Assembly (NCBI RefSeq): GCF_051020955.1
Contig: NC_135014.1
Location: 29,992,742 to 30,056,741, forward strand
Origin: Megalopta genalis
Taxonomy: Eukaryota > Arthropoda > Insecta > Hymenoptera > Halictidae
Length of the DNA stretch: 64,000 nucleotides
Direction: 5' to 3'
Shown here: in pieces, positions 34,661 to 47,118 of the stretch
Layout of the letters: every line of letters begins with the position of its first letter
Position numbering within the stretch: the first letter of the stretch is position 1
Translations under genes and position numbers: made by a program
The notes under the pieces: generated by a model
Database searches by the model: none
What the model saw: the letters and a program-made list of their open reading frames with translations, nothing else
Told to the model about the DNA's origin: nothing

Positions 34661-35046
34661 TACGGTAAATTCTCCCTAATTCGCGATCAGATTGCGCACA
34701 AAGATGGACAATTTGAGAGGCGGAGATTCGAGCCTTGCGGCTCGTTTGCGTTATTTATTATATATTATTAAGATAGATATTTATTATATTATTAAGATAT
34801 ATTAGAAAGATAAGATATTATTTTATTATATTATTAAGATAGGTTATTTTTTATTTGTTTCAACTGTAAAAATATATTAAAAGATATCACAATTTATTTA
34901 ACATTATTGATATTATTATATTTTATATACAGTTATATAGTTATCTATAAGAACGAACCACGAGCCTCGAATAATCGCTGCTCGATATTCTCGTATTCGC
35001 CGGTTTCGATTCCGACGTCCAAGTATTTCCGGCAGAAATTACTGTA
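34661..35046. mobile_element. MITE, gggagaaattactgta-type family, with AT-rich core
   Basis: It starts TACGGTAAATTCTCCCTAAT with the CAGATTGCGCACAAAGATGG and ACAATTTGAGAGGCGGAG blocks. The middle is an AT-rich expansion. It ends TTTCCGGCAGAAATTACTGT. Arms shared with the ACAGTAATGTCTCC family suggest common descent. The right half is diverged. Confidence 0.6.
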
Positions 35047-35756
35047 ATTTTCGCAGCGGCGAACGCGACGCGATCGAAAATCATTTCCGGCCGGTTTCAA
35101 ACTCTCGGGAAAATCGGCAATTTCGGCGTGAATCGCGGGAACAGGGCCTCGCGCGCTGTTTATTAAAATTGTCCAGCTTTGCTAATTAATCTCGGCTCGA
35201 ACGTTTCCCGTGGACCGAGACGATTCGAAATCTTCGTCGCAGGTTTCGCGATTCAAGCAAATTACAGTACCTCCGAGTTCTTAAACGACTGAATTATTTG
35301 AAAACTTGGAATAGACCGAATTGAATGGCCATTCTACCCCCATTCTACCCCCCCCTCCGCTCTCTTTTGTCGGTCCCTCTTTTAGTTCCAGCCTCTTTTC
35401 CTGGGAGCACGACGACGACGACGCCGACGCCGGGGCGTTCCACCGGCGAGCTTGCTACAGCTTTTACGATTACTCCTCAAATAGACGAGAATTCGTGATT
35501 ATCGAGCAACGATCTCCTCGCGACAGCAGGTCACCGTGCCCGTATTAATTATCCACGGGTAAGAAGCCAGAAATAGGCGTCGGTGATCCGCGATATTCCA
35601 ATCTGAACCGTTGCCGAATTTAACCAGCTAATAGCATCCGCTCGAAACGCCGAGCGAAGCTTTTCCGTTGTCTAATACGAATACCTCGTCCGATAGCAGA
35701 CCGTAGCTTATTTTCGTGACACATGTGCCGAGCGACGCATCGACGCTTCTTCGTTA
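35047..35756. other. Non-coding interval
   Basis: No gene or repeat recognised apart from a CGACGACGACGACGCCGACG trinucleotide patch near 35410. Confidence 0.4.
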
Positions 35757-35974
35757 TGTAGTAATGTCTCCCTAATTGACGTTCAGATTTTGCACAGAAA
35801 TGGACAATTTGGGAAGAAGAGATACGATTATTCGAGCCTTGTAGTTATTCTTTATAGTTATAAATTGGCCACAATTATAAGAACGAGCCGCGAGGCTCGA
35901 ATAATCGTATCTCCCCTTCCCAAATTATTCAATTCAGTGGACAATCTGAGCGTCAGTAAGGGAGACATTACCGA
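35757..35974. mobile_element. MITE, ACAGTAATGTCTCC family
   Basis: It starts TGTAGTAATGTCTCCCTAAT and ends AAGGGAGACATTACCGA. The arms include AAATGGACAATTTGGGAAGA and CTTCCCAAATTATTCA. Near-complete copy. Confidence 0.82.
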
Positions 35975-38754
35975 ATATGTTTTTGTTTCCACTAAAATTA
36001 CAATTTAATAGCCAATGGTCGCTATTTTATATTAATATACTCGCGGTGACACAAAATACTGTCACTTCTCCATGACGAGTACACTCGTCGAACACAGTCA
36101 ACTAATTAAAAATGACGCATAGGGCACCCTCGCCATATTCGTCGCCGGACAAACTACAGTCGTTTTTACAGTGTCAATAATCCTTTTTGAAAGGACCGGA
36201 GAATCGGTGCAGCACACATAAGGAACAGGCGAAATTCTCATTCGGAAAGTTGAACGTTCCGACGAGATCCCGTTGTGTTCGGAAAATCCGAGAGCCCCGG
36301 GAACGGAATTATGTGCCAGGGGTGTTATATAGTGTCCCTGGTAATCGCGTTAGTAATTCAAAAGGCTTGAACGCGAGCTAATGAACCCGTCGCGACGGCT
36401 GCGAGGACGTTTCAGGCGTCTTTCTTCGGGAAACGGGTCGCGACTATTAGCACGAAAGAATGCACGACAAACGTGCCGCATTCTCCATCGATGACGACGT
36501 GTACGGTGCAGGTGGCGTGTAACGAAATGACGCTATCAACCCTTAACACCGGCGGCGCGTTCGCCGGAACTACAAACTATCTCACTCGAATTATTCTAAA
36601 GGCACCGTAAACCTTCGCCGAAGTATTCTTCGGTGTGCCATTTAACGCAACGTCTTTTAACACCCACTTGTAGTAAATGTTGCGCCCCCCCTTTTCACAG
36701 ATGTTCCTGCTAAACAGCCTACAACAACCCTTCGCGATACTCTTTGGTAGCGTGTGCGCGAAGTCTGAAATAAACGCGTTATTTCTATAATTATTGTTGC
36801 ATAAACGTTATCGCAAGTTTCTATAAAAAATCTCCCGGTCATCGAGCTTTGTTTACACACAGCTCAGCCATTCAGAAGCTTGTTAACCCTTCGCACACGG
36901 ACGTCGCCGACACGGCGACACGATATATTCGCGTCAAAGTGCGCCGTCTCTTTTTAATTATTATTTTCCTTCGTACCGTACGGCGCGTACGCAAAATCAA
37001 AGCGCAAAATCTTTCATTCATCGATTCCTGTAAAATTTCGCAGCACAGTGATCTTTCGATTCGACTTTGTACAACGAAGTCTCAATGTTCGCGATTTAAA
37101 TAACAATTTCGAAATCGTTGCATTACGATCGAATTTTTTGAATTATCGATGATATTGTCGCTTTCGAACGATATTTATGAAACGGCCTTCTTAGAAAACT
37201 GACGGTAAAGCATTAATAAGAACGCTCGAATACCCCAAAGAAATTGAAGCAACCGCATAATAGCGATTATTATGCGACAGAGCAGCGAGAACCTGCGCGG
37301 CGAATGGTTGATCCGGGTCACGGGGGACCCGAGGGCCGAAAAATGACCCGCCAAGTTTAATCGTCCGCCGGCGAAGAATCGGCTCGGCTAATCAAACCGC
37401 CACTGGTTTTCGAGAGTGGCGTCGACTATGACGATGCTACGGCGATGACGATGACAGAGCGGTGGTGGTACTTTGATTACCGTCTGCGACGTCTACGAGA
37501 AGAAAAGGGGCCTGAGCTAGTCGGCTCTGTCGATGACACCCACATTCACCCCCTTAACTATATCCACCTTGGTCTCTCTTCGTAGCACGTCTGCACGAGC
37601 GGAGCAGTGTCTTTGTGTCCTCGCAATCACGAGGAGAGACGAGCACCGCTATATAGCGACATCAAGGACGACGACGACGACGACGACGACGACGAGGAGG
37701 AGGACGGCTACGACGACAACCGGCGGCTAGGGAAAGAGCAAGGGGGGCAGGGACGAAGGAGGATAGAGGAAAAGAAGTCGCAGATTAATCGGGGACGCCT
37801 AACAATCGCGTGGTATTCTCCGTTCACGTGCTGCCCGTCCCTGGCTCGACTCCCTTTTCCGCACGAGAGGACGAGCCTCTGAATTCGACGAGGCCGTGCC
37901 ACCAGAGAAACACAGGGAGGAGAACAGTGGAAATGCGAAAAGCAAAGAAAATGCGGACGCCGCGCGATGCACACGGAATGGCCCCGAAAACACCGGCTAC
38001 CGACCGACCTATACCGAACGATTTTTTCCTCCATTCTATCGGGAAACGCGACGACAATAGCTCGTTTTAGGCTGGCCTCATTATCTTACGGTTTTTCGTG
38101 GCTACCGGGGACCACGGGTTTAGGGACGTTCGACCCACGCCCACGGAGGGACTTGACCCACCGCCCTAACATCTTTCAACCTTTAAGTGGAAATGCCGGG
38201 TCTACTCGCTCTCCGACATTTTCTCCGCCGAATATTTTTTACGCGGTTCCCAAACGTTTCAAGAGAAACGAATACGAATTTCTTCCGACCGTTGAATCGA
38301 AATTATTATGACGCGAGCGCGCGCATTCTCTTGGCGCTTTCTTTTCTTTTTTTCTAGGCAAAATTGTGTCGTTACGTTTGTAATAAATTATAGTGTGTAC
38401 ATAGTTTGTTCGCAATAGTTTCGATTGAATTAAGAAAGGTTTCCTCGATAATCTTTGCAACTTGAAAAGGATATTTTTCAATTTTTATTTAGTATTGGTT
38501 CTATTAATCTGTTCTGTTGCGAATGAAACAGTGTTCGCATTTACGTAGATATATTGAATATATTAAATAAAAAGAAATATTTTAGTTTTATTTTTATAGC
38601 TTCTCGAGCAGAGTTGCGCTAAATTAGATTGCCCGCAGACGCGCGTTTCTTCGGAAATAAAACGCAAGGCATGGGGTTAGTCGAATTATTTTCATTCAAT
38701 TTCAATTGACTACGCTATTACACGTCTCTAATCATTTCTCCAATAGAAATGGAC
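35975..38754. other. Non-coding interval
   Basis: It contains a second GACGAGTACACTCGTC near-palindrome (about 36073-36088) and a GAC trinucleotide run at 37668-37697 followed by GAGGAGGAGG. A short open frame spanning that run (DDDDDDDDEEEDGYDD) is low complexity. No supported gene. Confidence 0.45.
37668..37705. repeat. GAC/GAG trinucleotide repeat
   Basis: About ten GAC units followed by GAG units. A similar run, leading into GACGTCGAC palindromic repeats, lies at about 57816-57870. Confidence 0.8.
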
Positions 38755-38769
38755 AATTTTTATTTTAAT

Positions 38770-39080
38770 TATTATTGAATTATTATTTATTTTACTTATT
38801 ACAATTTAATTATTATTTATTTTACTTATTACAATTTAGTTATTATTTATTTTACTTATTACAATTTAATTATTATTTACTTTACTTATTACAATTTAGT
38901 TATTATTTATTTTACTTATTACAATTTAATTATTATTTATTTTACTTATTACAATTTAATTATTATTTATTTTACATATTGCAATTTAGTTATTATTTAT
39001 TTTACTTATTACAATTTAATTATTATTTATCTTACTTGTTACAGTTTAATTACTATTTGTTTTACTTATCACAATTTAAT
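38770..39080. repeat. 30-bp AT-rich minisatellite, about ten units
   Basis: The unit is ATTATTTATTTTACTTATTA followed by CAATTTA(A/G)TT. Substitutions accumulate towards the right end (CTTGTTACAGTTT, CATATTGCAATTT). The period of 30 keeps one plus-strand frame open with the decamer NYYLFYLLQF repeated, which should not be taken for a protein. Confidence 0.9.
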
Positions 39081-39689
39081 TATCTTCGTGTACATTCGCG
39101 TTCACCATACGTCCCCATATTCCGACAGCGAGACGATGGCGCGTCGCTTTCAAAGAAAAGCGTAACATCCGCGTTCAACGGATTCCGTATGAAATCTTCA
39201 TCGCGAATCCCGGCCCGTTATTATTACACGTGAATGGGTCAAGCTTCCGCGTACGATATAAAGTAAACCGTAAACAGTATCCGAGGCAGCGCGCGCGGAA
39301 TTTTATTTCGCCGAGCGCGCAAGGATATGTAGAAGCTGACGATATCAGGCCATCTAAAGACAGAAATGGGACGGGGGTTTCCATCCCGAGGGAGGGTTAA
39401 TAAACTCCCGGACCTTTTTATGCGCAGCGAAGTTGCTTTACTGCTTGAAACTACAGGAAATAAAGAAAAAAAAGGAAAAAAAAAGAAAAGAAGAAAAAAC
39501 GAAAAAAAGAACGAAAGAACTCGTTGCAGGAGAGTTTAATGAAAATTAAACGAACAACTTCAGCCCGCGCACCCTGGGTTATCTGCGAAACAAGTTTCAT
39601 TATTACAGCTGCGAACAGGCGAATAAATCTCGCGCGGGCCGTAACGCGTCTGTTCGACCGTTTCGGACACCCTGTAGATGGCCGACCGG

Positions 39690-39690
<1 letters not shown>

Positions 39691-39756
<66 letters not shown>
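39691..39756. repeat. GA microsatellite (66 bp)
   Basis: The longest uninterrupted GA dinucleotide run noted in the window. Confidence 0.9.
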
Positions 39757-39758
<2 letters not shown>

Positions 39759-40601
39759 CGAACAGTTTCCCCCCATTGACCTTTCGCGTAACCACCCTGT
39801 ATACGCGTGGCTCGCGAAGCTAACGAACAGCTTGCAAGCGAACAAAAGCCTGTTGTTATTCGGGAAAGAGGGTAATTGTTCGATCCTGGCTAGCTGTGTC
39901 GAATTCCCGTTCGTTAAAATCTACAGCGGCATTTAGCCGTCGAACCGGGCCGCGGTATTATCCCGATAAAATTGAAACGTAACGGGAGGCCAGAGAGAGA
40001 AAGAGACAAAGATAGAGCGAGCGAGAGAGAGAGAAAGAGAGAAAGGGGTGGCGGAGAGATAATAGGGGATAAAGTATAACGGAATGATTAATTCCTCTCG
40101 AGCGACACCTTTCAGCCGATGCTTGGTTCCCCGTTCGGATCGGACGGCAGGTGGCGAGCTGGCTCACGGGAAAACATTTTCGAGCGGTCTAATTCCTTCT
40201 CTACCTCGGCCCGAACAATAATTTATCACGCCGTAAATTTTTCAAGAGGATTTTATACAAAGGAGAGAGAGTCCGCGAACTAGGAGGCTAGAATGGAGAT
40301 AAAGAAAGAAAAATAGAAACTGAAACGCGCGCGAGAGGACGGGCACGACGAGCTTGAACGAAGAGGGCGCGGGAGGGTGGGCCGCGGGTACGCGACCGTG
40401 CGAGGGTGGGTTGTGAATGGGAAGGACGGGGACGGGTGGCTCAGGGTAACGAGAAATGTAGAGCACAAAATGAAAGACACGTTGAAGGGAGAATGAGGGG
40501 AAAAACGAGATAAAGGGAGACAGGAAGGGGGAGAGAGATGGGGAGATAGAGAAAGAGACATGGAGAAAAAGAGACAGAGAAAAAAGAGAGAGAAAGAGGG
40601 T

Positions 40602-40606
<5 letters not shown>

Positions 40607-40650
<44 letters not shown>
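40607..40650. repeat. GA microsatellite
   Basis: GAGAGA run at the end of a 200-base purine-rich stretch (about 40450-40650). Confidence 0.85.
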
Positions 40651-40652
<2 letters not shown>

Positions 40653-42454
40653 CGCGGGGGTGGAATAAAAACACAGATAGATATACGGATAGATAAATGG
40701 ATAGATAGATGGCTAGATAAACAGATAGACAATCGGATAAACCTTTTATTTCGGCGAACGGAGAATAAAGGAGTGTAGAAATTGCGGGGGTGCGGGGGGC
40801 CGGGGATCGAAGGAGGTTGAACCAGGCAAAGAATAGAAGCGAGAGACCGGGAGAACGAGAGAGCGAGAAAGGAATTGTCGAGAGGAGCACTGCTAATATC
40901 CCGGGGGCGGTCGTGGGATAGGGTGCACCTGCGCGTATGACAGATACGCCCCTGGCATAAAGGCGACATTTAGGTCACCGGCTTTTACCGCGGCAGGCTA
41001 CGCTACACATGCAGACACGGGCCTCGCCTCACCCTTGCCGGTGATCGTTTTCATTCCTGACGCCGATCTTCCCTCTTTCGCGAAAAGACTCCACCGTCGG
41101 CAACATGGGGGCCCATGCTCGCTCGCGAACAACCCCCCCGCGGACATTCTCATTCGGAGCTATCAATTTTCAGCAATTTCGTAAGACAATGTGGAACGTG
41201 CCTGCACGATGTCTCTGTGGTTTTTGTAAGTCAAATGTTTGAATGTAACGTGGGCAATTATCCGTGTCATTGTTAACATTATTCTATAATTCCCGGGGAA
41301 TTATATTTTCCACAGCGGCTACGTCTTGATCTATCGTAAATACGGTTGCTAACTTGCGAAATAGGATAACGCGGATAAAAATTGATTAACAAAGTCGCGC
41401 GAAGCAGAAATTCGGGAAGAACAACGCTTCGACGACAAGACACTCTTATCGATCTTGGGGTAATTCTAGTTCGCGAGATATAAAGGGATGTCTGTTCTCT
41501 ATCGTCTCGAACGTTTCGAGACGATCGATCGAGCCGTGGAATTTAAATCGCGGAGAGACCGACGTCGAGAAGAATTTCCTTCGCGAAGATCACATCGTTC
41601 GCCGAGTGTGTACGGAATAATTAAAATTTGATTCTCGATACGGGGTTTAGAGAGACACAGACAATTCGTTGGAACGACACGCAACGAATAAAACGATCAA
41701 CGCGGTTACGATTCTATGGTGTCGGAACCGCGGCACGGAGTAGCCGGCGATCGTTTCCCATTGGTTCGCGGCTCGGTGAACGTCCGACGATAAGACGGAA
41801 AAATAGTTTTCCATTGTTTCGGGGCCGGAAAAGTATTAACTATACCGGGCGTGAAGTTCTTAGGAAGCTCCGTGATTTTTCTTCGAGTGCCGGGTCGACC
41901 GGCCTGATCAAGTTAACGACCAAAATGGCCGCCGAGTCGGTTTCCAGTGTTTCGTTTCCTCCCCCGCCCCCGCCTCCCGCCGGCGTGTTTTTATTTCGAA
42001 CGGAGCCATTCATTTTTCAATGCTCGTCCGGGAGACATTTCGGATATCGAAATTCGCTTGCCGAAACGATAGACGGATAATCGATAACACCATATATCGC
42101 TCGATTACTCGTTTCGTATTCCCGTTTAAAGCGTGCCAAGTGCGAGTACCCGCGCGAATGTCCCGCCCCCCCCTGTCCCCCTTCGCCCCCTCAATAATCC
42201 AGGATCGTTTCCCCGTTAAGGCGGCGTTTTCATGAGCTGCTGCAGAAAAATCTGTTCTCCGGGCTGTTTCTCCCCTTTTTTCCCCCCTGTCTCTCTTTCT
42301 CTCGCGGGGAGAACATAACACGACGACTGCATTAGGAATTTAATAGCGAGATTACGAACGCGCCCGGCCCCGGTGCTGTCTCCTAGAGACTTTCCCGGCG
42401 AACCTTAAATCACCATCTCTATTCTTTCCAAAGCCATTTTAATTTAGCCGATCG

Positions 42455-42459
<5 letters not shown>

Positions 42460-42487
<28 letters not shown>
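42460..42487. repeat. GA microsatellite
   Basis: Short GAGAGA run. Confidence 0.85.
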
Positions 42488-42488
<1 letters not shown>

Positions 42489-42762
42489 GGGCAAGATATT
42501 ATTCTCCGTAAGAAGCCGGTTTAGCATTTAACGAGTCGCGTCGACCGCTCTCTGAGCTCGCCAATTTTTCCGAATTTTTATTTCTTTTCCCTTTTTTTTT
42601 CGCCCCCGCAATACATTATTCAAGCAGGATATGCAGATAGGCTGCCAATGAATTTCATAAAATTTATCCTATCGTAATTTATTCTGCGGCAGAGTGCTCT
42701 ATAATTGTGCCATGGTATCGAGTGCATAAATATGTAATGGGCCGCCTACATTCTGTTCCTGA

Positions 42763-42900
42763 GAGAGAAACAGCGAGAGACCGATGAGGGAGAGAGAACG
42801 AAAGTGAGTGTGTGAGAGAGAGAGAGAGAGGGAGAGCTAGAGAAAGCGAGATAGAGCGAAAGAGAAAGAGAGAGCGAGAGAGAGCGAGAGAGAGAGGCGA
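42763..42900. repeat. GA-rich tract
   Basis: GAGAGAGA runs mixed with GAAAGAGA, GCGAGAGA and GTGTGAGAG blocks. Confidence 0.8.
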
Positions 42901-43361
42901 GACACCTCTGCCCACATTTGCCACGCTTAAAGTGCTCTGCATTACGGGCGCGTAAACGTGACACGGTCTGGCTAAGTAAATTCGAGTCAGATGTAACTGA
43001 TTGACGTTATAATTCCCGGCTATTTGCAGCCGGCGCTATTATTCCTCTTACGTGATGGAAAAAGTAATCGATCGCATCGATCAACCGTCCACGGCGACCG
43101 AACGAACGGTCACGAATCTCGCAGAACCTCGATTCCTTCGCCTTTCAACTCGTGCAGAAGTCTCATTAATGTATTTAGCATAGGCTATTCATCGTACAAA
43201 GAACGATGTTACTCGGTCAGACGAGCCACGGACCGATTCCATGCGAAAAACTGCATCGAAAGTGTAGAACAATGTATTCGCGTGCAAGGTACCGTTGCCG
43301 TGATAATGGCGTTCGAATAATTGACGTCCGATCATGGCTGGCCGTTTCCACTTGCGCAGTG
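42901..43361. other. Non-coding interval
   Basis: No gene or repeat recognised between the GA-rich tract and the next MITE. Confidence 0.4.
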
Positions 43362-43577
43362 TACAGCAATGTCTCCCTAACTGACGCTAAGATTGCGCAG
43401 AAAAATGGACAATTTGGGAAGAGGAGATACGATTATTCGAGCCGTGTAGCTCGTTTCTATAATTATCGACAATCGATAACCATAAAAAACGAGCCGCAAG
43501 GCTCGAATAATCGTACGTCCTCTCCCTAAATTGTCCATTTTTATAGACAACCTGAGCGTCAATTAGAGAGACATACA
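43362..43577. mobile_element. MITE, ACAGTAATGTCTCC family
   Basis: It starts TACAGCAATGTCTCCCTAAC and ends AATTAGAGAGACATACACA. The arms AAAATGGACAATTTGGGAAG and TAAATTGTCCATTTTTATAG are clear. The right terminus is slightly degenerate. Confidence 0.8.
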
Positions 43578-44099
43578 CACTTCGCAGCGGATTGTCTCCG
43601 AAACGAAGGTTTCCACGAAAAAAATATTATTCCACGTCGTAGATATTACATTTTCCGGTGTAGATAATACACCCGGCAGTATCAGAATTTCCGAAAAATC
43701 CTGCAAACCGAAATATTCAAGATGGCCGCTGGTGGATCCCGGAGGAGCCGGGCCGCAGCGAGCGCAGATTTCATTCGAACGCAAACAAAATCAATTTCCC
43801 AACGGGACATTTCACCCTTTTCGCTCTCTATAAAATCATGCGGTTTTATTTGCGACGTGGTTCTAACCTCGAGCGGATCGAACACGTCCATTTTACGAGG
43901 CTTTTAAACAAGATGGCGCGCCATCGTTGACCATCCCTCGGACCCGGAGTTTCAGCGGAGATTGCGAGCACAAAGCGTCTAACGATCGAGACGTGCATGG
44001 AACAGGAAAATAATTGTCGTCGAGAGAAGGTTACGTTTTCACTCGGCGATAAGTTATTGCTGAATCGGTCGTTTCGCCGCAGCCGGGACGATCCATCCC
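43578..44099. other. Non-coding interval with two AAGATGGC sites
   Basis: CAAGATGGCCGCTGG at 43718-43732 and CAAGATGGCGCGCC at 43909-43922 are both YY1/Pho-like sites within 200 bases. No gene recognised. Confidence 0.4.
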
Positions 44100-44630
44100 G
44101 CCAAAATAATTTCTCCCAGAAATGTTCGGAGGCCCGGAATTGAAACCGGCTGATCTGCGAATACTGAGTCGCGATTCTTCGAACCTCGCAGCTCGTTTCT
44201 ATAGTTAACTACATAACTATACAACTATTGACTATATATGAAATAAACTATACATATTTTCTTTTTTTAAATTTATAATATTAAGTAAATTATAATAGTT
44301 TTCAATATATTTTTATAGTTGAAAAATAAGAAATAATATAATATAATATATATAATATTTAATATAAATATATAATATATATAATGTTTAATATAAATAT
44401 ATAATATATATAATGTTTAATATAAATATATAATATATATAATGTTTAATACAGTATAATATAATATAATATAGATATTATAGTAGAATTCGCGTCGCGT
44501 GCCGCATCCACGCTTCACCGACCCCGTCGCCCCTTATCATCGGCGTAGCAATAAATCACACAGGCGTAGGAGCAGCACAGGGAAATTCAGGGCGACCCGA
44601 AATTTCGCATTTCCGGGAGAAATTACTGTA
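44100..44630. mobile_element. MITE, gggagaaattactgta family, with AT core
   Basis: The left end AATTTCTCCCAGAAATGTTC, then GGAATTGAAACCGGCTGATC, matches the left ends at 53379 and 56758. The right end CAGCACAGGGAAATTCAGGG, then TTCCGGGAGAAATTACTGTA, matches 54452 and 57537. The middle is an AT-rich expansion with a repeated TAATATATATAATGTTTAAT unit at about 44370-44450. Confidence 0.7.
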
Positions 44631-46035
44631 ATCCTGAAACGGCCGTCTATCACGTCCGCACAAACGCAACCGCGAAATGTACTCGTCGGCTACAACTTTC
44701 ACTTTTATCTCCCTCGCGGCCCCGTTAAAAAACAGAGACATCAGCTTAAAACGGCAATAAACGGAACGGCTCGTCGTCGACGTTTCGTCTCGTCCCCGAT
44801 TACGATCGGTCGCGATTATGCGCGCGCCGGAGGGCCGATCTGACGGGACTCTCGTTTCACGTCCGCGTTCCTCGACGCGATTTCGACGATAATGTTAAGT
44901 TGAAAGAACTTGCACAGAGCGACGAGTGTGATCTGATAAATTAAGCATGACGTTGATCGAGTCGCGCTCGCATGACGAACTCGTTGAATATCACCGAGTT
45001 CGGCCGCGTAGCGTATATTAACACTGCCGCGGGTCGCTCGCCCGATCGACACCGTTGTTTCCTGCGCGGAGTTCTTTGTTTTTTGTGTCTTTTTTTTAAC
45101 CGCGCGAACAACCCTCGATTTTCCCGATTCCCCATAAATTCCGCAACGCGAGCGCCGGTGGCCGGCGAACGCACGGGAATGAAAGGAACAGAATTATCCG
45201 GCGTTTTTTTGTCGATACGTTTGTCCCGCATTATTCCGAGCTGGTCCTTTGGAAAAACCGACCGAATCAACAATGATAAATTCGGGACACGACGCGGATA
45301 ATTGTACCGTGGCATGGAAAATTCGACCTCCGGAGGTGGGAAGCATACCGGGCGAGACAAAAGCGAAGGGACAAAGTGGTCACGACGGTGGCGTCCCCAT
45401 CGATTCCAAAAAACCCGCGTTCGACGCGCGCCCTCGTTATTTACGACTTTTATCTGGGTGAAAAATCAACGGCTCCTAATGCACGTAGATTACATCGAAT
45501 AAACGGCGCGTAGAGAAAAATCGGAAATCTTTTTATTACCGACCCAATGGCGGACCGTAACCGTTGCGTTAATTCCGGCGAAGGGTTGTAGGGGGGGGGG
45601 GGGGGGATGGAATGAACGCGAGAATTTAATGCAGCTGTCACGTGTCCGGCCCGTTACTAAATCTATGTGTAACGTCATTAAATCGGCGGGAAAACGCCAG
45701 CCGCGTTTTGTTTCCCCCCCTCCCCCCCGTCGCCCGACGTATTTCGCCGTATTGTAACGTGTGACCCGCATCGCACAGGCGCTAATTGTAATAATTTTCT
45801 GGCTCCCAAGCGTGCCGTAAAAGCGGCGAAAGGACACGTTCGAATTTAACCGGTGTACCGACCGATTCAAAATTATCCGAACGCTCGATTCGCGCTCGAA
45901 CGGCCATCGCGTAAGAATCAAACCATTCGAACGATTCCTGACAAATCGAAAGAATTTATGCCCGTTCTCGCTGTGGTCACGAACTATGATAATAATGGAA
46001 CGAATTCATTATTATCATCATCGACGCCGGTACAT
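44631..46035. other. Non-coding interval with a G16 tract
   Basis: Sixteen consecutive G lie at 45591-45606 and C-rich runs at 45713-45729. Otherwise CG-rich mosaic with no recognised gene. Confidence 0.45.
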
Positions 46036-46039
46036 TTAA

Positions 46040-46533
46040 CCGTTTGAGTCCCAAGCAGCGCGATCGCGCTGTTCGGATCTTGCGTCGCGATCGAACTTCA
46101 ATAACGCACTATATCGCAAAGCTGCTTTTCTTCATTGTTTTTATTCTTTTTATTTCGTCCGTCAATCTTGACGAGCGCTGTCGCGCCGCTTGGTTCTCTT
46201 CGCAGTTAATTAACCCCTTGCCGTATTCCGACGTGTCCGGCTCGTCATGAACATTTCTGATAATAATTAATTGAGTATAGATGTTATTCTGTCCTTTGAA
46301 ATTGGAATAAAATTCTAATCTCTCGTCATCGATATTTAAGCATTCGAGTAAATTTACGCACACAATAAGCATCAATTTTCTTTCCCTTCTAAGAAATGAT
46401 TGCAATCGAAAAATTTCGAATTACAGTAACTGCGAAGAAGACGGCATGTCAAGGGGTTAAGACAAGCGCTGTGTCGCGCTGTTCGGCATTTTTCGACAAT
46501 GTTTTCCGAACACAACCCCTGGGATTCAAGTGG
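46040..46533. mobile_element. piggyBac-type MITE, outer element, TTAA-flanked
   Basis: It starts CCGTTTGAGTCCCA and ends TGGGATTCAAGTGG (complement CCACTTGAATCCCA), with TTAA immediately on both sides (46036-46039, 46534-46537). Subterminal blocks GCGCGATCGCGCTGTTCGG on the left and GTGTCGCGCTGTTCGG on the right are alike. A second TTAA-flanked element (46214-46456) sits inside it. No coding capacity. Confidence 0.75.
46214..46456. mobile_element. piggyBac-type MITE, inner element, TTAA-flanked
   Basis: It starts CCCCTTGCCGTATTCC and ends ACGGCATGTCAAGGGG (complement CCCCTTGACATGCCGT), with perfect TTAA at 46210-46213 and 46457-46460. It is 243 bases, AT-rich inside, and non-coding. It lies within the outer element, so it is the younger insertion. 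Confidence 0.78.
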
Positions 46534-46537
46534 TTAA

Positions 46538-47118
46538 CACCGGGGTTCATTTCGGGCAGCGGATGCAGATACGAATGCCCGAGGAAGACGTTCCGTTTTT
46601 CAGGCGAAAGGATAAACCTGTTTAAAGCTACGACGGCAGTCTAGGGAATCAACGATATCCCGTTACTGCGTCAGGTTGAGGTTATGCTCGTTTGAGGAGT
46701 TACGCTTCAGGGGAGGGAACTCGTACGGCGAACAGTTAACGCCATAGATACGGAACAGTCGTTACCCTCCGGAAGTGTCTTGGAGCTTACGGATCCGAGC
46801 GAATGCAGCGACGTAGCCCGACAAAGCCTTGTCAGGATCGAAATTGGCGTCGGGACGATAATTTTCCTCTTGTTGTACGCCGCGCCGTGTCTACGCAGCC
46901 GTTCGCCGTACTCGAATTATTCTCACTTAGCAAACTAGTCCGGGGTTGACTAAATTCCCGTCACGGTGTCGCGGGTGTGGAGAGGAAACCGGCAAGTTTT
47001 ATCATCCAGCGTAAACAAACCGTGTTGCCTCTCACAGTCGCGTCACGAGCAACGATCGCTCCACTTTTATTTTTAGGATTATTCAAGGAAGAACAGTCGT
47101 TTTTTTCATCGAATACAA
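46538..47118. other. Non-coding interval
   Basis: No gene or repeat recognised between the piggyBac-type element and the hAT-type element. Confidence 0.4.

Larger units (their letters stand above)
39081..42459. other. Non-coding interval rich in GA tracts
   Basis: GA tracts lie at 39691-39756, 39991-40048 and 40607-40650, with a GATA-type run (AGATAGATATACGGATAGAT) near 40674-40735. CAAAATGGCCGCCG lies at 41921-41934. No protein or RNA gene was recognised. Long serine/leucine or arginine/glutamate frames are translations of the tracts. Confidence 0.5.

Noticed and set aside
38775..39233. Decamer-repeat protein NYYLFYLLQF.
   Set aside because: It is a translation of the 30-bp AT minisatellite and has no complexity beyond the DNA repeat.
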